DNA of 64,000 nt from Prevotella sp. (GTDB lineage: Bacteria; Bacteroidota; Bacteroidia; Bacteroidales; Muribaculaceae): NCBI GenBank assembly GCA_023662865.1, contig JAMPIK010000008.1:1-64000 (forward strand), read 5' to 3'. Positions 42,396-50,597 of the stretch are shown one piece after another. The translations under genes and the position numbers were made by a program. A model generated the notes under the pieces. The model ran no database searches, was not told the origin of the DNA, and saw nothing but the letters and a program-made list of their open reading frames with translations. Each line of letters opens with the position of its first letter. The first letter of the stretch is position 1.

Positions 42396-43814
42396 ATGAA
42401 ATATACAAGACAAACCATGGGGGCGGTGATGGCCTCTGCGATGATAGCCGCCGCTTCGGCTTTTGCTCCCGGCGCCGGCGCGCAAGAATTGGGTGATAAA
42501 TCGTTCGATGGTACTCACGTCGATTGGGCTCCTTCTGCTGTGATTTATGAGGCTAATCTGCGTCAGGGCACTCAGGGGCGTACACTGAAGTCATTCAGCG
42601 ATGAGCTGCCTCGCCTCAAAGACCTCGGTGTGGATATTGTATGGCTCATGCCGATACACCCCATCAGCGAACTTAACCGCAAAGGCACACTCGGCTCATA
42701 TTATGCCGTAAAAGACTACAAGGCCGTCAATCCCGAATTCGGTACTTTCGATGATTTGAAAGACTTCGTTGCCCGCGCACACGCATTAGGTATGAAGGTG
42801 ATACTTGATGAAGTGTGCAACCACTCCGGCTGTGACAATGCCTGGGTAAAGACCAACCCCGACTATTATGCCAAAGACAAAGACGGCAAGATGTTCGGAC
42901 CCTTTGACTGGACTGATACATACAAGTTTGATTACTCCAACCCCAAAATGCGTGCTGCAATGATTGACGCGCTGAAATTTTGGGTAAAAGAAGCCGACAT
43001 CGATGGCTACCGCTGCGATGTGGCAATGCAAGTGCCCAACGACTTCTGGGAGGACGCACGCACAGAACTTGAAAAAATCAAACCCGTGTTCATGCTCGCC
43101 GAAGCTTCCACCCCCGAACTGACCGTCAAGGCTTTTGATGCCGATTACGCATGGCCCATGAAGGACGTATTCAACGCAATTGCCTCAACTCAGGGTGTAA
43201 ACAGCTATGCGGCAGCGCATAACGAAAACCGCCCGAAGCTTAACGCACTCGCCATTGACTCCCTGCTTGACGCACAGAAACGCCAATATCCGCAGGACAC
43301 TTATCGTATGCAAATGGTCACCAACCACGACCTCAACTCATGGGAGGGTACCGAGTTCGAGCGTTATGGCCGTGGTCTCGGTGCATTTGCCGTACTCAGC
43401 TACACACTGCCCGGCATGCCGATGATGTATACCGGACAGGAAGTGGGCTTCAACCATGCCTTTGAATTCTTTGAGACAGACAGCGTAACTCCTGACTATA
43501 CCCCCAACGAGTTCACCGCTTTCTATAAAATGCTCAACGGCCTGAAACACACACACCCGGCACTGCGAGCCGGCAAAACGGGCGGTGAGATGCTCCGTTA
43601 TCCCACAACAGACGAAAACGTGTACGTCTTCTCACGCACCCTCCCCGAAGACGAAGTGACTGTATTCGTAAACCTGAGCAATCAGCCCGCCCCGGTACAA
43701 TTCACCGGCAACGCACCCACCCTCATCGGCAAAACCGACTACTTCTCCTCCGCCGATGCACAACAGCCCGCCACTCTCGCCCCCTGGGAATACCGCATAT
43801 ACACCGCAAAGTAA
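42396..43814 (+). CDS. Secreted GH13 alpha-amylase-family glycosidase
   Basis: A 472-residue exported enzyme with a long signal (MKYTRQTMGAVMASAMIAAASAFAPGAGAQ). The GH13 barrel contains GVDIVWLMPIHPISE, KVILDEVCNHSGCDN (region II), DGYRCDVA (region IV-like, nucleophile Asp208), MLAEAS (acid/base Glu236) and VTNHDLNSW (Asp312). A short C-terminal beta domain (residues about 400-472) completes the fold. It probably hydrolyses alpha-glucans or maltodextrins in the periplasm. No lipobox or sorting tail is present, and susC/D-type genes are absent nearby. Confidence 0.92.
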   Translation: MKYTRQTMGAVMASAMIAAASAFAPGAGAQELGDKSFDGTHVDWAPSAVIYEANLRQGTQGRTLKSFSDELPRLKDLGVDIVWLMPIHPISELNRKGTLGSYYAVKDYKAVNPEFGTFDDLKDFVARAHALGMKVILDEVCNHSGCDNAWVKTNPDYYAKDKDGKMFGPFDWTDTYKFDYSNPKMRAAMIDALKFWVKEADIDGYRCDVAMQVPNDFWEDARTELEKIKPVFMLAEASTPELTVKAFDADYAWPMKDVFNAIASTQGVNSYAAAHNENRPKLNALAIDSLLDAQKRQYPQDTYRMQMVTNHDLNSWEGTEFERYGRGLGAFAVLSYTLPGMPMMYTGQEVGFNHAFEFFETDSVTPDYTPNEFTAFYKMLNGLKHTHPALRAGKTGGEMLRYPTTDENVYVFSRTLPEDEVTVFVNLSNQPAPVQFTGNAPTLIGKTDYFSSADAQQPATLAPWEYRIYTAK

Positions 43815-43854
43815 AGGCCGCCATTTTTTTAAATGTTGTTTTTCGTTAAAATAG

Positions 43855-43885
43855 TTGGTTATTTGACGAAAAGTCAGTAACTTTG
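43855..43885 (+). promoter_or_regulatory. Promoter of the yceD-rpmF-fabH operon
   Basis: TTG at 43855-43857, a 20-bp spacer and TAACTTTG at 43878-43885. The leader to the TTG start at 43994 is about 100 nt and contains a GCCGC / GCGGC hairpin. Confidence 0.65.
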
Positions 43886-43993
43886 TGCGCTTTTTCATCG
43901 GCTGTTGCCGCTCTTATACAGGTTGCGGCTGTGGTTGATGTGCAATAAGTTTATATAGTAACAGACTGTAAGTCAAATCTTTATATCCGCGTT

Positions 43994-44485
43994 TTGAACG
44001 TTCTGAAGACATACAAACTGCCGCTTGCCGCGCTCCCGCAGGGGGTGAGCGAGCGTGATTATGTCTTGCTCAAAGACTTTTTTGAGGCTATGGAGCAGGA
44101 CGAGGTGCTTGATGCCGATGTAAAGGTGCATTTGCGCATTGATGCCAAGAACGATGTGTATTATCTTCATTTCATCGGCGAGGGGAGTATTGACATTCCG
44201 TGCGACCGCTGCCTTGACCCGATGGCTCATGAGGTGAGTTTTGATGAATTGCTCACAGTGAAGTACGGTCCGGAGTTTGACGACGGCACCGATGGTGTGC
44301 TCGTAATTCCCGAAACCGATACCGAGCTTGACCTTGCGCCGCTGCTTTGCGACTTCACTCTGCTTACTATCCCCATGCGTCATGTGCATAATGTCGGCGA
44401 GTGTAATGCACAAATGCAGGAGGTACTAAACGAGCATACGGTGTATGGCACCGAAGATGAGGAAGACGATAACGAACAAGATTGA
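43994..44485 (+). CDS. YceD/DUF177 family protein
   Basis: A 163-residue DUF177 protein, a family found next to rpmF and linked to 23S rRNA or ribosome assembly. It has the family Cys pair motif IPCDRCLDPMAHEV near residues 73-86 and ends in an acidic tail (EDEEDDNEQD). The start is TTG at 43994: no ATG or GTG is available after the upstream stop, and MNVLKTYKLPL aligns with the usual N-terminus of Bacteroidales homologues. It is the first gene of the rpmF cluster, 37 nt before rpmF. Confidence 0.88.
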   Translation: MNVLKTYKLPLAALPQGVSERDYVLLKDFFEAMEQDEVLDADVKVHLRIDAKNDVYYLHFIGEGSIDIPCDRCLDPMAHEVSFDELLTVKYGPEFDDGTDGVLVIPETDTELDLAPLLCDFTLLTIPMRHVHNVGECNAQMQEVLNEHTVYGTEDEEDDNEQD

Positions 44486-44522
44486 AATTCATAATAAAAA
44501 TAATTAAAACAGATATAAAACA

Positions 44523-44705
44523 ATGGCACATCCTAAACGAAAACAATCCAAGACCCGTACCGCCAAGCGCCGTACGCACGACAAAGCTGTAGCCCCCACA
44601 TTGGCCGTATGCCCCAACTGCGGTGCATGGCACGTTTACCACACTGTATGTGGCGAATGTGGCTACTACCGTGGCAAAGTGGCCATCGAGAAGGCTGCTG
44701 TCTGA
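44523..44705 (+). CDS. rpmF: 50S ribosomal protein bL32
   Basis: A 60-residue basic protein, MAHPKRKQSKTRTAKRRTHD at the start, with two zinc-type pairs CPNC and CGEC. It is a component of the large subunit. It lies between the DUF177 and fabH genes, a conserved order in many bacteria. Confidence 0.97.
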   Translation: MAHPKRKQSKTRTAKRRTHDKAVAPTLAVCPNCGAWHVYHTVCGECGYYRGKVAIEKAAV

Positions 44706-44842
44706 TTTGAACGAATGTGCAGGGCGGGCCGTGGTTTTTGCCCTACAAGGCAAACGCTTCGGCCACACGCTGCATAATCCGACATTCCCTCCCCACCCGG
44801 TCCGCATACCCCCTCTCTTCAAATACAAAACCCCTGACAACT

Positions 44843-45826
44843 ATGCTGAACGCAAAAATATCGGCCATCGCATCTTATCGGCCGGACGACATACTTGACA
44901 ATGAGATGCTCTCAAAAATGGTGGACACCACCGATGAGTGGATTACCACTCGTGTGGGTGTGAAAGAGCGTCCGATACTCCGCGCCGAGGGCAAAGGCTC
45001 AAGCTACCTCGGAATAAAGGCTGTAAAAAAGCTGCTTGAGGATTATGACATTGACCCTCTTGACATTGATTTGGTGATTTGCGCCACATCAAACCCGGAC
45101 TATCGCTTCCCGAGCACCGCCTCCATAATACAGCACGGCTGTGCGTTGGACAATGCTTATGCCTACGACATTCAGGCCGCTTGTGCCGGATTTATCGTAA
45201 CGGCGCAGGCTGCTCGTGCATATATTATGGCCGGATTGGCAAAGAAAGTTATTGTAGTGGCTGCCGAGAAGATGTCGTCCATGACCGACTATCAGGATCG
45301 TTCTACATGTCCGCTTTTCGGCGATGCCGCCGCCGCAGTGCTTCTTGAGCCTACGGAGGAGCCGATAGGTATAATGGATGCCGAAGTGCATGTTGACGGC
45401 GAGGGCTTGCCTCACCTCCTGTATAAGGCCGGCGGTTCTGCACACCCGGCAAGTCATGAAACGGTTGATGCCCGCGAGCATTACATATATCAGGAAGGTC
45501 GCGCCGTTTACAAACACGCCGTGCGCAATATGCTCTCCTCCACACTGTCAGTGATGAGCCGCAACAATCTCACTGTCAATGATGTGGATTGGCTCGTGCC
45601 TCATCAGGCAAACCTGCGTATAATCGAGGCTGTCAGCGACCGCGCCGGCTTCCCGAAAGAGAAAGTGCTTGTAAACATTCAGCACACCGGCAACACCTCC
45701 GCTGCTTCCATTCCCTTGTGTCTGGACGAATACAAAGGCCGCCTGAAGAAAGGCGACAAGGTGATGATGACTGCCTTCGGTGCCGGTTTCACTTGGGGCG
45801 CAATGTATCTTGTCTGGGCAATCTGA
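44843..45826 (+). CDS. fabH: 3-oxoacyl-[ACP] synthase III
   Basis: A 327-residue KAS III that condenses acetyl-CoA with malonyl-ACP to start fatty-acid synthesis. The catalytic triad is visible: Cys114 (AACAGF), His254 (VPHQANLRI) and Asn284 (GNTSAAS). The start at ATG 44843 (MLNAKISAIASYRPDD) matches the family; the open frame reaches back to 44717 but that part is not protein-like. The C-terminus FGAGFTWGAMYLVW is normal. It is 137 nt after rpmF. Confidence 0.94.
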   Translation: MLNAKISAIASYRPDDILDNEMLSKMVDTTDEWITTRVGVKERPILRAEGKGSSYLGIKAVKKLLEDYDIDPLDIDLVICATSNPDYRFPSTASIIQHGCALDNAYAYDIQAACAGFIVTAQAARAYIMAGLAKKVIVVAAEKMSSMTDYQDRSTCPLFGDAAAAVLLEPTEEPIGIMDAEVHVDGEGLPHLLYKAGGSAHPASHETVDAREHYIYQEGRAVYKHAVRNMLSSTLSVMSRNNLTVNDVDWLVPHQANLRIIEAVSDRAGFPKEKVLVNIQHTGNTSAASIPLCLDEYKGRLKKGDKVMMTAFGAGFTWGAMYLVWAI

Positions 45827-45850
45827 TTGCATAACATTACCAACGCATAC

Positions 45851-45884
45851 AGCCGAACTCGCCGTAATTTCAGTGAGCTCGGCT
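45851..45884 (+). terminator. Possible terminator or hairpin after fabH
   Basis: AGCCGAaCTC and GAGcTCGGCT arms form an imperfect hairpin 24 nt after the fabH stop. A T run is absent. Confidence 0.45.
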
Positions 45885-45978
45885 GAACACTTTAAAGACT
45901 CGTGATGTTTTATTTCTGAACATCTTTCCGCCGGGGGGCGGCGATAGCCTCGTGCGGAGTCTAAATAAAAATAACAAT

Positions 45979-46983
45979 ATGTCACAGGAAAATATTATTA
46001 CATCTCCCCAAGAGGCGGAGCAAACAGCATCACGTGTTTTACCTTCGGAAGTCATTATCGGGCAAGACGCCCTTGAAACGGCGCCCACCGCTACCGATGA
46101 GGGTCACCGCGCCGGATTTGTAAATATAGTAGGCAACCCGAATGTAGGTAAATCCACATTGATGAACGACCTCGTCGGGGAGCGTATCTCCATAATCACC
46201 TCCAAGGCGCAGACTACTCGCCACCGCATCATGGGTATCGTAAACAAGCCCGGTTATCAGATTGTCTTCTCCGACACTCCGGGTGTGCTGAAACCAAAAT
46301 ACAAACTTCAGGAGTCGATGCTCGAATTCAGCGAGGGAGCACTCTCCGATGCCGATGTGCTGCTGTATGTTACAGATGTAGTGGAAGACCCCGTGAAGAA
46401 CTCCGACTTCCTTGCCAAAGTGAGCAAGATGAGCATCCCCGTGTTGCTCGTTATCAACAAGATTGACCTGCTCCCCGGCAACAAAGAGCTGGAAGAACTT
46501 GTTGACAAATGGCATGGCCTGCTCCCCAATGCCGAGATTTTCCCCACTTCGGCTAAGGAGCATTTCGGTGTGCAGAACATTATGCAGCACATTGTGGAGC
46601 TGCTGCCCCCTTCGCCCCCCTTCTTCGGTAAAGACGCACTCACCGACAAGCCGGCACGCTTCTTTGTGACCGAAATAATCCGCGAAAAAATCCTGTTGCA
46701 ATACGACAAGGAGATACCATATTCAGCCGAGGTTCTCGTTGAAAAATTTGAGGAGAAAGAAACCTCGATACATATCATGGCCGTGATATATGTGGAGCGT
46801 GACTCTCAAAAGGGTATCCTCATCGGAAAGGGTGGCGAAAAAATAAAACGTGTGGGCATTGAGGCCCGCAAGGATATTGAAAAATTCTTCGGCAAGCGCG
46901 TATATCTTGAAATCTTCGTGAAGGTGGAGAAGGATTGGCGCAACCGCGAAAACAAGCTGAAAGCTTTCGGCTATATAGAATAA
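45979..46983 (+). CDS. era: GTPase Era
   Basis: A 334-residue ribosome-assembly GTPase that binds the 3' end of 16S rRNA. G1 is GNPNVGKST, switch residues lie in TTRHRIMG, G3 is DTPG and G4 is NKID. The C-terminal KH domain contains [24 protein letters not shown]. The first roughly 40 residues ([14 protein letters not shown]...) are an extension before the usual Era start, acidic and probably disordered. der begins 1 nt after the stop, so the two are co-transcribed. Confidence 0.95.
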   Translation: MSQENIITSPQEAEQTASRVLPSEVIIGQDALETAPTATDEGHRAGFVNIVGNPNVGKSTLMNDLVGERISIITSKAQTTRHRIMGIVNKPGYQIVFSDTPGVLKPKYKLQESMLEFSEGALSDADVLLYVTDVVEDPVKNSDFLAKVSKMSIPVLLVINKIDLLPGNKELEELVDKWHGLLPNAEIFPTSAKEHFGVQNIMQHIVELLPPSPPFFGKDALTDKPARFFVTEIIREKILLQYDKEIPYSAEVLVEKFEEKETSIHIMAVIYVERDSQKGILIGKGGEKIKRVGIEARKDIEKFFGKRVYLEIFVKVEKDWRNRENKLKAFGYIE

Positions 46984-46984
46984 T

Positions 46985-48298
46985 ATGAGTAAATTAGTAG
47001 CGATAGTAGGACGCCCCAATGTGGGCAAATCAACCCTTTTCAACCGCCTGACACAGACACGTGCGGCTATTGTAGACCCCACTGCCGGCACCACGCGCGA
47101 CCGCCAATACGGCAAGGTGGACTGGTGCGGACAAGAGTTCTCAATTATCGACACCGGCGGATGGGTGGTTAATTCGGAAGATATTTTTGAGGAAGAAATC
47201 AACAAGCAGGTGCATATCGCCATTGAGGAGGCTGACGTAATCCTGTTTGTGGTAGACTCTTCAACCGGTGTAACCGACCTTGACGACCATGTGGCGCAAA
47301 TTCTTCGCCGCTCGAAGAAATCGGTGATTTTGGTTGCCAATAAAACCGACATCGGCGACTCGCGTTTTAACGTACCCGAATTTTACAGCCTCGGCTTGGG
47401 CGACCCGGTAGACCTCTCGGCGGCCTCCGGCTCCGGCACAGGCGAGCTTCTTGACCTTATTATCAAAGACCTCCCTGAGGTCGATGATGAACAGACAGAG
47501 CAACATGTGCCCAGATTTGCAATCGTGGGCAGACCCAATGCCGGAAAATCTTCAATCATAAACGCCTTTATTGGAGAAGAACGTCATATCGTAACCGACA
47601 TTGCCGGCACCACTCGCGATTCAATCTATCACAGATACAACAAATTCGGTTTCGACTTCTACCTCGTGGACACCGCCGGCATACGCAAAAAGCAAAAGGT
47701 GAACGAGGACATCGAGTATTATTCCGTAATCCGTTCCGTACGCGCTATCGAAGCTTCCGATGTCTGCATTCTTCTGATTGATGCTACCCGCGGCATTGAG
47801 GCTCAAGATGCCAACATCTTCTCGCTCATACAGCGCAACAAGAAGGGTCTGGTGGTGTGCGTAAACAAATGGGACATAGCCGAGGACAAGAGCCTTGAAG
47901 GGCAGAAACGCCTTGAAGCGGCAATCCGAGACCGCTTCGCCCCCTTTACAGACTTTCCGATTATTTTCGGCTCGGCTCTCACAAAGCAGCGTATATACCG
48001 TGTGATTGAAGAGGCCGTTAAGGTTTATGAGAACCGAAAGCGTATAATACCCACTTCGCAGCTGAACACATATATGCTTGAGGTTGTGGGCACGACACCT
48101 CCCCCTTCCAACAAAGGCAAATTCGTGAAGATAAAATATGTGACAATGCTCAAAGATGCGATAATCCCCACCTTTATCTTCTTCTGCAACCTGCCCCAAT
48201 GGGTAAAAGAGCCCTACCGCCGCTTCTTGGAAAACAAGATTCGCGAGCACTGGGACTTCCACGGCACCCCCATATCCATCTTCATGCGCGAAAAATAG
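46985..48298 (+). CDS. der: GTPase Der (EngA)
   Basis: A 437-residue protein with two tandem G domains: GRPNVGKST at residues 8-16 and GRPNAGKSS near 180-188, each with DTGG/DTAG and NKTD/NKWD elements. A C-terminal KH-like domain (about 355-437, [19 protein letters not shown]) completes it. It is required for 50S assembly. It follows era after 1 nt and precedes a long-stem terminator. Confidence 0.97.
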   Translation: MSKLVAIVGRPNVGKSTLFNRLTQTRAAIVDPTAGTTRDRQYGKVDWCGQEFSIIDTGGWVVNSEDIFEEEINKQVHIAIEEADVILFVVDSSTGVTDLDDHVAQILRRSKKSVILVANKTDIGDSRFNVPEFYSLGLGDPVDLSAASGSGTGELLDLIIKDLPEVDDEQTEQHVPRFAIVGRPNAGKSSIINAFIGEERHIVTDIAGTTRDSIYHRYNKFGFDFYLVDTAGIRKKQKVNEDIEYYSVIRSVRAIEASDVCILLIDATRGIEAQDANIFSLIQRNKKGLVVCVNKWDIAEDKSLEGQKRLEAAIRDRFAPFTDFPIIFGSALTKQRIYRVIEEAVKVYENRKRIIPTSQLNTYMLEVVGTTPPPSNKGKFVKIKYVTMLKDAIIPTFIFFCNLPQWVKEPYRRFLENKIREHWDFHGTPISIFMREK

Positions 48299-48365
48299 CT
48301 CCCGCTTATAAAACATATAAGATTTATAAAACTTATATGTCTTATAAATTATATAATCTTATAAT

Positions 48366-48410
48366 AAACAACGAACACTCACGGCCTTAGGCCGTGAGTG
48401 TTCGTTGTTT
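48366..48410. terminator. Bidirectional terminator between der and the minus-strand pair
   Basis: A perfect 21-bp stem with a 3-nt loop TTA: arms 48366-48386 and 48390-48410, ending in T on each strand. It separates two convergent transcription units. The AT-rich stretch at 48301-48360 adds smaller hairpins with ATATAAG / CTTATAT arms. Confidence 0.9.
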
Positions 48411-48432
48411 ATGCTTGGCGCATTATGGTATA

Positions 48433-49731
48433 TCAGCCTACCAGCTTGATTGCGGGCTGCTTGGCGGGTACTTTGCCTTTGCTTGAAGCCGGGCAAAGCA
48501 TCGGGCGTGCCGGGATTGTCCTCTGTGCCGGCAATTTCATCTTCACACCGCTTACAGATGCCGGAGTGCTAAATCTCAACTCAGTAATCTCGCCCCATTC
48601 GCCTTTGGCATTCTTGCCGGCAGCTATCGCTACCAACTTGGTGTTGGGGTTAACCTGATAGTCTGTGGTGACCGGCTCATAGAAGAACCAGTACATTATC
48701 GGCATTTCCGGGTCGGAGCGCAGATCTGTAAGAATAGTCTCCTTGTTGGCATCGTAGATGTCCTCTGTATACAAATCAAATCTGTAACACCAAGTCTGGT
48801 CGTTGGGAGTATAGGTCATAACCTGCGAGGGGAGTTGCTGTCCGTCCCAGTCTGCCAGGATATAGTTGCCGGGAGTGATTGTAATTACAGATGCACCGTC
48901 GCCACCTTGAGATGCTGTGGAGCAGTTGAAAATCTGTACCGGAGCGGCCACACCTTTCATGTCGTATGCCACATAGTATACCTCATACTCTGTGTTGGGG
49001 TTAAGATCCTTGAAAGTATGCGCTTTGTTTGAGGCACCCTCTTCTTCCAGACCCCATGCCTTTACCATATCGGCCATATTGGAGAAACCGAACATCGGAG
49101 CAAACTGCTCATACTGCTTTTCCATAGTGCCTTTCTCGCCAATCACGGCGTAATAGAGCGACACATCGTTGTTGGCGTTGAAGTTGAGCGTGATTGTAGT
49201 TTTGGTGTTCGACACAAAAGTCACGTCTACTTTGGGATTGCCGGTGAGCGGCTTGTCAGTGGTAGTGAAGTTGGCTGTTTCAACATCGCACTCCACACCG
49301 TATTTGTCAATACCGAGAGTAACTACCGAATACTCTGTTCCGGCCTCGAAAGTCAACCCGGAAAGGTCTGCACCTTCAAAGTCTTGGTTGTAAGTAGGTG
49401 CACCGGTAGAGCGCAGATACGAGCCGGCACCGGCCGGGTTGTTTACGAGCTGCTTAGCTATCACTGCCGGGAGCACATTAATCATGAACGAGCTGCAGTC
49501 CGGCGTGCGCTGTACATCAAGGTTTACTCCGGTGTTGGAGAAAGAGTTGATGTGAATCTTTGCGGCTACCGGACCATTGATTTTATCGAAAGTTACCTCC
49601 TCGATACGGTCTATGCCGAAAGCGGAGACACCGCCGGCTGATTGCACCAACATACGGTTGGGGTTGTCCTGCGCACCGGCCATGACGGAAACGGCGGCCA
49701 ATGCAAGAGAAAGAAGTATATTTTTTTTCAT
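48433..49731 (-). CDS. Secreted protein of unknown function, no recognisable T9SS tail
   Basis: A 432-residue exported protein with signal MKKNILLSLALAAVSVMAGA. After it, VQSAGGVSAFGIDRIEEVTFDK matches the short strand-turn-strand motif common after signals of Bacteroidota surface proteins. The middle has FN3-like features (TITLNFNANNDVSLYYAVIGEKG, AHTFKDLNPNTEYEVYYVAYD). The last 35 residues are rich in Pro, Ala, Lys and Arg (PAQRTIPARP, GKVPAKQPAIKLVG) and do not resemble a T9SS sorting domain. Its start overlaps the stop of the upstream gene as ATGA, so the two proteins may act together. I do not recognise a specific family. Confidence 0.7.
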   Translation of the reverse strand: MKKNILLSLALAAVSVMAGAQDNPNRMLVQSAGGVSAFGIDRIEEVTFDKINGPVAAKIHINSFSNTGVNLDVQRTPDCSSFMINVLPAVIAKQLVNNPAGAGSYLRSTGAPTYNQDFEGADLSGLTFEAGTEYSVVTLGIDKYGVECDVETANFTTTDKPLTGNPKVDVTFVSNTKTTITLNFNANNDVSLYYAVIGEKGTMEKQYEQFAPMFGFSNMADMVKAWGLEEEGASNKAHTFKDLNPNTEYEVYYVAYDMKGVAAPVQIFNCSTASQGGDGASVITITPGNYILADWDGQQLPSQVMTYTPNDQTWCYRFDLYTEDIYDANKETILTDLRSDPEMPIMYWFFYEPVTTDYQVNPNTKLVAIAAGKNAKGEWGEITELRFSTPASVSGVKMKLPAQRTIPARPMLCPASSKGKVPAKQPAIKLVG

Positions 49732-50222
49732 AATTTTATCAGTTTGAATATTTGATTGTTAATGCGAAGAATATAAGTGCCGGCGCTCAGATTGGATACA
49801 TTGATGTCATCGCCGGCCCAGCCGTTCAGAGTCATTACTTTGTGGCCGGCTAAGGAGAACATCTCCACGAGGCAGGGAGCATCAGGCGCACCGATAAACG
49901 AAAGAGTGTCATACACCGGGTTCTGCTTTAATGCTAACCCTTGTCCATCGGAGAGGACGGGCGAAATACCCGAGTCATTCAGGCCGAAAACAATCTTTGT
50001 CACATCAGTCAGGTTATAGCCTGCCAGCTTGTTCTGACCGGAGAAAATCTGAAGCTGTCCGCTGTCGAATTTCAAGCGCGACTGCATCGTGATTTCATAT
50101 TTTGTTTGTCCTCCCGGAGTGATTACAGACATTGAAGTCTGCGCCGTGCTCTCGGCAGGAAAACATAGCCCGGCCACCATAGCTGCCGCGACAGTGGTCA
50201 ATATTTTGTTCATAGGCTTCAA
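49728..50222 (-). CDS. Small secreted protein consisting mainly of a T9SS sorting domain
   Basis: A 164-residue exported protein. After a signal ending near AESTAQ there is one short motif (LKFDSGQLQIF, YNLTDVTKIVFGL), then the T9SS C-terminal domain from about residue 90 to the end (LVEMFSLAGHKVMTL, NVSNLSAGTYILRINNQIFKLIKL). Little is left for an independent functional domain, so it may act as a surface anchor or a partner. It is translationally coupled (ATGA) to the following gene, whose product lacks a sorting domain. A promoter lies at 50266-50295 on the minus strand. Confidence 0.75.
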   Translation of the reverse strand: MKPMNKILTTVAAAMVAGLCFPAESTAQTSMSVITPGGQTKYEITMQSRLKFDSGQLQIFSGQNKLAGYNLTDVTKIVFGLNDSGISPVLSDGQGLALKQNPVYDTLSFIGAPDAPCLVEMFSLAGHKVMTLNGWAGDDINVSNLSAGTYILRINNQIFKLIKL

Positions 50223-50265
50223 CTTAAATTTTTTGATTTACGAATAAGTGATAAATTTTAGACTA

Positions 50266-50295
50266 CAAATTTATGAATTTTAATTAAATTTACAA
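50266..50295 (-). promoter_or_regulatory. Promoter of the small cargo and partner genes
   Basis: On the minus strand, TTG at 50293-50295, a 19-bp spacer and TAAATTTG at 50266-50273. The ATG is at 50222. Confidence 0.65.
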
Positions 50296-50363
50296 TGAAT
50301 TTTAACGTTCTTTAACCAAGAATAGTATATAAGCGTTAAAGTGTGTTAAATATCGGGGGGGTG

Positions 50364-50395
50364 TTGGTTTTTTCATTGTAAAAATCGTAACTTTG
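50364..50395 (+). promoter_or_regulatory. Promoter of the Omp28-like gene
   Basis: TTG at 50364-50366, a 21-bp spacer and TAACTTTG at 50388-50395. It gives a leader of about 200 nt containing a hairpin. Confidence 0.6.
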
Positions 50396-50597
50396 GGCAA
50401 TATTTCATAGTTCGCGCATGGAGCAATTGCATATTTTGACGCTCTTTGAACTTTTAGTCAAAATGCAAATTTTATCCGGCATGAACTTATTAATTAATAT
50501 AAAATAACTGCATCTACTAAAAAATAACTTCTCCCCGGTAGTAACACTTAAAAATAAGCATTCACTAATAATATCTACCAAACACAACAACTGCAAG

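Larger units (their letters stand above)
50223..50597. other. Divergent intergenic region with two promoters and a long leader
   Basis: About 375 bp, AT-rich, no gene. It holds a minus-strand promoter (TAAATTTG at 50266-50273 with TTG 19 bp away) and a plus-strand promoter (TTG at 50364-50366, 21-bp spacer, TAACTTTG at 50388-50395). A hairpin lies in the plus leader (TTTTGAC / GTCAAAA arms, about 50429-50468). The leader of the Omp28-like gene is about 200 nt. Confidence 0.65.
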
